Below are positions 61,644-64,000 of a stretch of DNA of 64,000 bases, one piece after another; position 1 is the first letter of the stretch; each line of letters begins with the position of its first letter. Made by a program: the position numbers and the translations under genes. The notes below the pieces were generated by a model, which saw only the letters and a list, made by a program, of their open reading frames with translations, had not been told where the DNA came from and did not search any database. Location: NCBI RefSeq assembly GCF_004886325.1, contig NZ_QXFN01000002.1:434001-498000 (forward strand), written 5' to 3'. This DNA is from Cellulomonas telluris (GTDB lineage Bacteria > Actinomycetota > Actinomycetes > Actinomycetales > Cellulomonadaceae).

Positions 61644-62600
61644 GTGCCAGCCGACGTCGCGCTCCTCGGGCCCGCCGAGATCCGGGCCCTCGCCGAGCGC
61701 GCCGGCGTGCGCCCGACGAAGACCCTCGGGCAGAACTTCGTGCTCGACGCCGGCACGGTGCGCAAGATCGTGCGGCAGGCCGACGTGCGCCCGGGGGAGC
61801 GGGTCGTCGAGGTCGGGCCCGGGCTCGGCTCGCTGACGCTGGGGCTGCTCGAGGCGGGCGCGGACGTCGTCGCGGTCGAGATCGACCCCGTGCTGGCGGC
61901 CCTGCTGCCGTCCACCGTCGCGGCCCACGTGCCGGGGCTGACGGTCGGGCCCGTGCGCGACGACGGCACGGTCCGGGAGGTCCGGCTGACCGACGCCGAC
62001 GGCCGGGACCGGCTCACCGTGCTCACGGCGGACGCCCTGGACGTCACGTCCCTGCCGGCCCCCGCGCCGACGGCGCTGGTCGCGAACCTGCCCTACAACG
62101 TCTCGGTCCCGGTGCTGCTCACGTTCCTCGAGCGGTTCGACGCCCTCGAGCGCGGCCTCGTGATGGTCCAGGCCGAGGTCGCGGACCGGCTGGCGGCACC
62201 GCCCGGCAGCCGCACCTACGGCGTGCCGTCGGTCAAGGCGGCCTGGTACGCGGCGGCGCGACGCACGGCGACGGTGGGCCGTGCGGTGTTCTGGCCCGTG
62301 CCCAACGTCGACTCGGCGCTCGTCCGCCTCGACCGGCGCGAGCCGCCGACGACGACGGTCGAGCGCGCCGAGGTCTTCGCCGTCGTCGACGCCGCCTTCG
62401 CCCAGCGGCGCAAGATGCTGCGTTCCGCGCTGGCCGGGATCGCGGGGTCCTCCGCGGCCGCCGAGCAGGTGCTGCGCGCCGCCGGCGTGGACCCCCAGGC
62501 GCGCGGCGAGCAGCTGGACGTCGCGGCGTTCGCCCGGGTGGCCGAGGCCCTGTCCGCCGAGCGGCCGGTCGCGGGGCGACCTGGCACAGTGGGACCGTGA
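61644..62600 (+). CDS. rsmA: 16S rRNA (adenine(1518)-N(6)/adenine(1519)-N(6))-dimethyltransferase
   Basis: A 318-residue KsgA family enzyme. '[19 protein letters not shown]' is the N-terminal signature, '[20 protein letters not shown]' the SAM-binding motif I, '[20 protein letters not shown]' the NLPY motif, and '[18 protein letters not shown]' and '[12 protein letters not shown]' complete the family. It dimethylates two adjacent adenines in helix 45. Its stop overlaps ispE (GTGA). Confidence 0.95.
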   Translation: MPADVALLGPAEIRALAERAGVRPTKTLGQNFVLDAGTVRKIVRQADVRPGERVVEVGPGLGSLTLGLLEAGADVVAVEIDPVLAALLPSTVAAHVPGLTVGPVRDDGTVREVRLTDADGRDRLTVLTADALDVTSLPAPAPTALVANLPYNVSVPVLLTFLERFDALERGLVMVQAEVADRLAAPPGSRTYGVPSVKAAWYAAARRTATVGRAVFWPVPNVDSALVRLDRREPPTTTVERAEVFAVVDAAFAQRRKMLRSALAGIAGSSAAAEQVLRAAGVDPQARGEQLDVAAFARVAEALSAERPVAGRPGTVGP

Positions 62601-63538
62601 CGGTGAGCGGCGTGGACGACCTGCCCGAGCGTGCCGTGCGGGTCCGCGCGCCCGGGAAGGTGAACCTCTCGCTGCGCGTCGGACCCGTCGGCCCCGACGG
62701 CTACCACCCCGTCTCGACGGTGTTCCAGGCGGTGTCCCTGTACGAGGAGGTCGTCGCCCGGCCCGCCGAGGAGTTCCGCGTGAGCGCGGAGGGGGCGCAG
62801 GCGGGTGCCGTCCCGACGGACGAGTCGAACCTCGCCCTGCGGGCGGCGCGGGCCGTGGCCGCGCACGCGGGCGTCGAGGACGCGGCGCACCTGCACCTCG
62901 TCAAGGGCGTCCCCGTCGCGGGGGGCATGGCCGGCGGCTCCGCGGACGCCGCCGCCGCGCTGCTCGCGTGCGACCAGCTCTGGGGCACGGGCCTGTCCCG
63001 GGACGAGCTCGTCGCGATCGCGGCGGAGCTCGGCTCCGACGTGCCGTTCGCGCTGGTGGGGCACACCGCCGTCGGCACGGGGCGCGGGCACCTGCTCACG
63101 CCGGCGCTGAGCCGCGGCGAGTTCCACTGGGCCTTCGCGGTGCAGGACCGCGGGCTGCCGACCGCCCAGGTGTACCGGGAGTTCGACGAGCTGCGGGGGC
63201 CGGACGTCGCGCCGCTGACCGACGCGGAGGACGTGCCGCTCATGCAGGCGCTGCTCGCGGGCGACGCGGTCGCTCTGGGCGCCGCGCTGCACAACGACCT
63301 CGAGCCGGCCGCCCTGGAGATCGACCCGGGCCTCGCGGAGCCGCTGGCCGTGGCGACGGACGCCGGCGCGCTCGGTGTCGTCGTCTCCGGCTCCGGCCCG
63401 ACCGTGGCGGCGCTGGCCCGCAGCCGCCAGCACGCACTGGCGATCGCCGCGGCGCTCACCGCGTCGGGTGTCGCGGACCGCGTGCTCACGGCGTCCGGCC
63501 CGGTGCCGGGCGCGCGCGTCGTCGGGGCGGGTGACTGA
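62597..63538 (+). CDS. ispE: 4-diphosphocytidyl-2-C-methyl-D-erythritol kinase
   Basis: A 313-residue GHMP kinase of the MEP isoprenoid pathway. '[17 protein letters not shown]' carries the substrate-binding Lys, '[20 protein letters not shown]' is the ATP-binding loop, and '[18 protein letters not shown]' is GHMP motif 3. It phosphorylates CDP-methylerythritol. The GTG start overlaps rsmA by 4 bases, so the two genes form a coupled pair. Confidence 0.94.
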   Translation: MTVSGVDDLPERAVRVRAPGKVNLSLRVGPVGPDGYHPVSTVFQAVSLYEEVVARPAEEFRVSAEGAQAGAVPTDESNLALRAARAVAAHAGVEDAAHLHLVKGVPVAGGMAGGSADAAAALLACDQLWGTGLSRDELVAIAAELGSDVPFALVGHTAVGTGRGHLLTPALSRGEFHWAFAVQDRGLPTAQVYREFDELRGPDVAPLTDAEDVPLMQALLAGDAVALGAALHNDLEPAALEIDPGLAEPLAVATDAGALGVVVSGSGPTVAALARSRQHALAIAAALTASGVADRVLTASGPVPGARVVGAGD

Positions 63539-63541
63539 CGG

Positions 63542-64000
63542 GTGGCCCTGGTCCCCTCCGGCGCGCGGGTGCCGGGCACGCCGACGCACGCCGTCGCGAC
63601 CGCCCAGGACCCGGACGCCCCCGGCTGGCACCGCCGCCCGCCGACGGACGACGAGCTGCGCTGGGACGTCCTGCTGGGCGTGGCGCTGTTCGTCGGCGCC
63701 ATCCTCAGCTCGGTCATGTGGCGCGTCACGGGTCTCGTGCCCGACCCCGCCGCCGGCTGGCTGTCGGTGCTGCTGCTCGCGCTGCAGACGCTGCCCCTGA
63801 CGGTCCGCCGCCGCTGGCCCAGCGCGGTCGCGGTCGCGGTGGGCGCGGCGTTCATCGTCGGGCAGTACCTCCTGGTCCCGGAGCAGCTGTTCAGCAACAT
63901 CGCCCTGTTCATGGCGCTGTACACGGTCGGGGCCTGGGAGGCGTCGCGCGCGCGGGCCTTCTGGGTGCGTGCGGTCGTGGTGGTCGCGATGTTCACGTGG
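63542..64000 (+). CDS. Sensor histidine kinase, N-terminal part (runs off the window)
   Basis: Open from GTG at 63542 to the window end, 153 codons. After about 45 polar residues come at least four hydrophobic helices; 'LLALQTLPLTVRRRWPSAVA' is typical of the membrane sensor region of actinobacterial NarL-partner histidine kinases. The catalytic domain is beyond the window. It starts 3 bases after ispE stops. A different small membrane protein is possible but less likely. Confidence 0.65.
   Translation, partial: MALVPSGARVPGTPTHAVATAQDPDAPGWHRRPPTDDELRWDVLLGVALFVGAILSSVMWRVTGLVPDPAAGWLSVLLLALQTLPLTVRRRWPSAVAVAVGAAFIVGQYLLVPEQLFSNIALFMALYTVGAWEASRARAFWVRAVVVVAMFTW

Overview
The window is about 75% G+C, uses GTG starts freely, shows frequent TAnnnT -10 boxes a few bases from the start codon, and carries actinobacterial gene families (Rpf cell-wall hydrolases, Glp/GlpR, RskA-type anti-sigma factor, class F sortase, protein O-mannosyltransferase). 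Gene content and style suggest a Cellulomonas-like member of the Micrococcales; this is an inference, since no rRNA is present.

Layout. 1-7.35 kb: the 3' part of a giant sortase-anchored surface protein, then a GXWXG/DUF4334 gene. 7.35-9.9 kb: a clearly lower-GC insert holding one reverse-strand gene, a DUF4062-HEAT repeat protein. 10.1-18.6 kb: a complete narK-narGHJI operon for nitrate uptake and anaerobic nitrate respiration. 18.6-24.5 kb: mixed small genes, including a DUF4386 membrane protein divergent from a TetR regulator with two perfect operators between them, two SnoaL-like proteins, a FUSC-type membrane protein and a PhzF enzyme. 24.8-26.4 kb: an XRE-TPR regulator followed by a 38-codon gene for an exported peptide ending in SPCCKY, an RRNPP-like arrangement and the most interesting locus here. 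26.5-31.8 kb: DinB protein, PAS-PP2C phosphatase, and a reverse-strand DUF4397-sortase-ECF sigma-anti-sigma operon. 31.8-38.5 kb: MFS transporter, a small-RNA candidate, and a 1510-residue SF1-helicase/nuclease-like protein whose catalytic motifs are all degenerate.

38.5-47.4 kb: mscL, a SAF/CpaB-like protein, fmdB, a CIRCE-type inverted repeat, penicillin acylase, 5-formyl-THF cyclo-ligase, the Glp (MoeA-like)-RimJ-GlpR cluster linked to actinobacterial cell division, and tRNA-Ala(CGC). 47.6-54.7 kb: GlsB/YeaQ protein, GH20 hexosaminidase, O-mannosyltransferase divergent from rsmI, nicotinamidase, a PQQ-type sugar dehydrogenase lipoprotein. 54.7-64 kb: PH-domain protein, metG, tatD, two Rpf-like hydrolases that share a GTCAC-N6-GTTAC promoter box, rsmA, ispE, and the start of a sensor histidine kinase.

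No CRISPR array, complete insertion sequence, rRNA gene or replication origin was seen. All calls come from reading the sequence and recalled family patterns; no database search was run.
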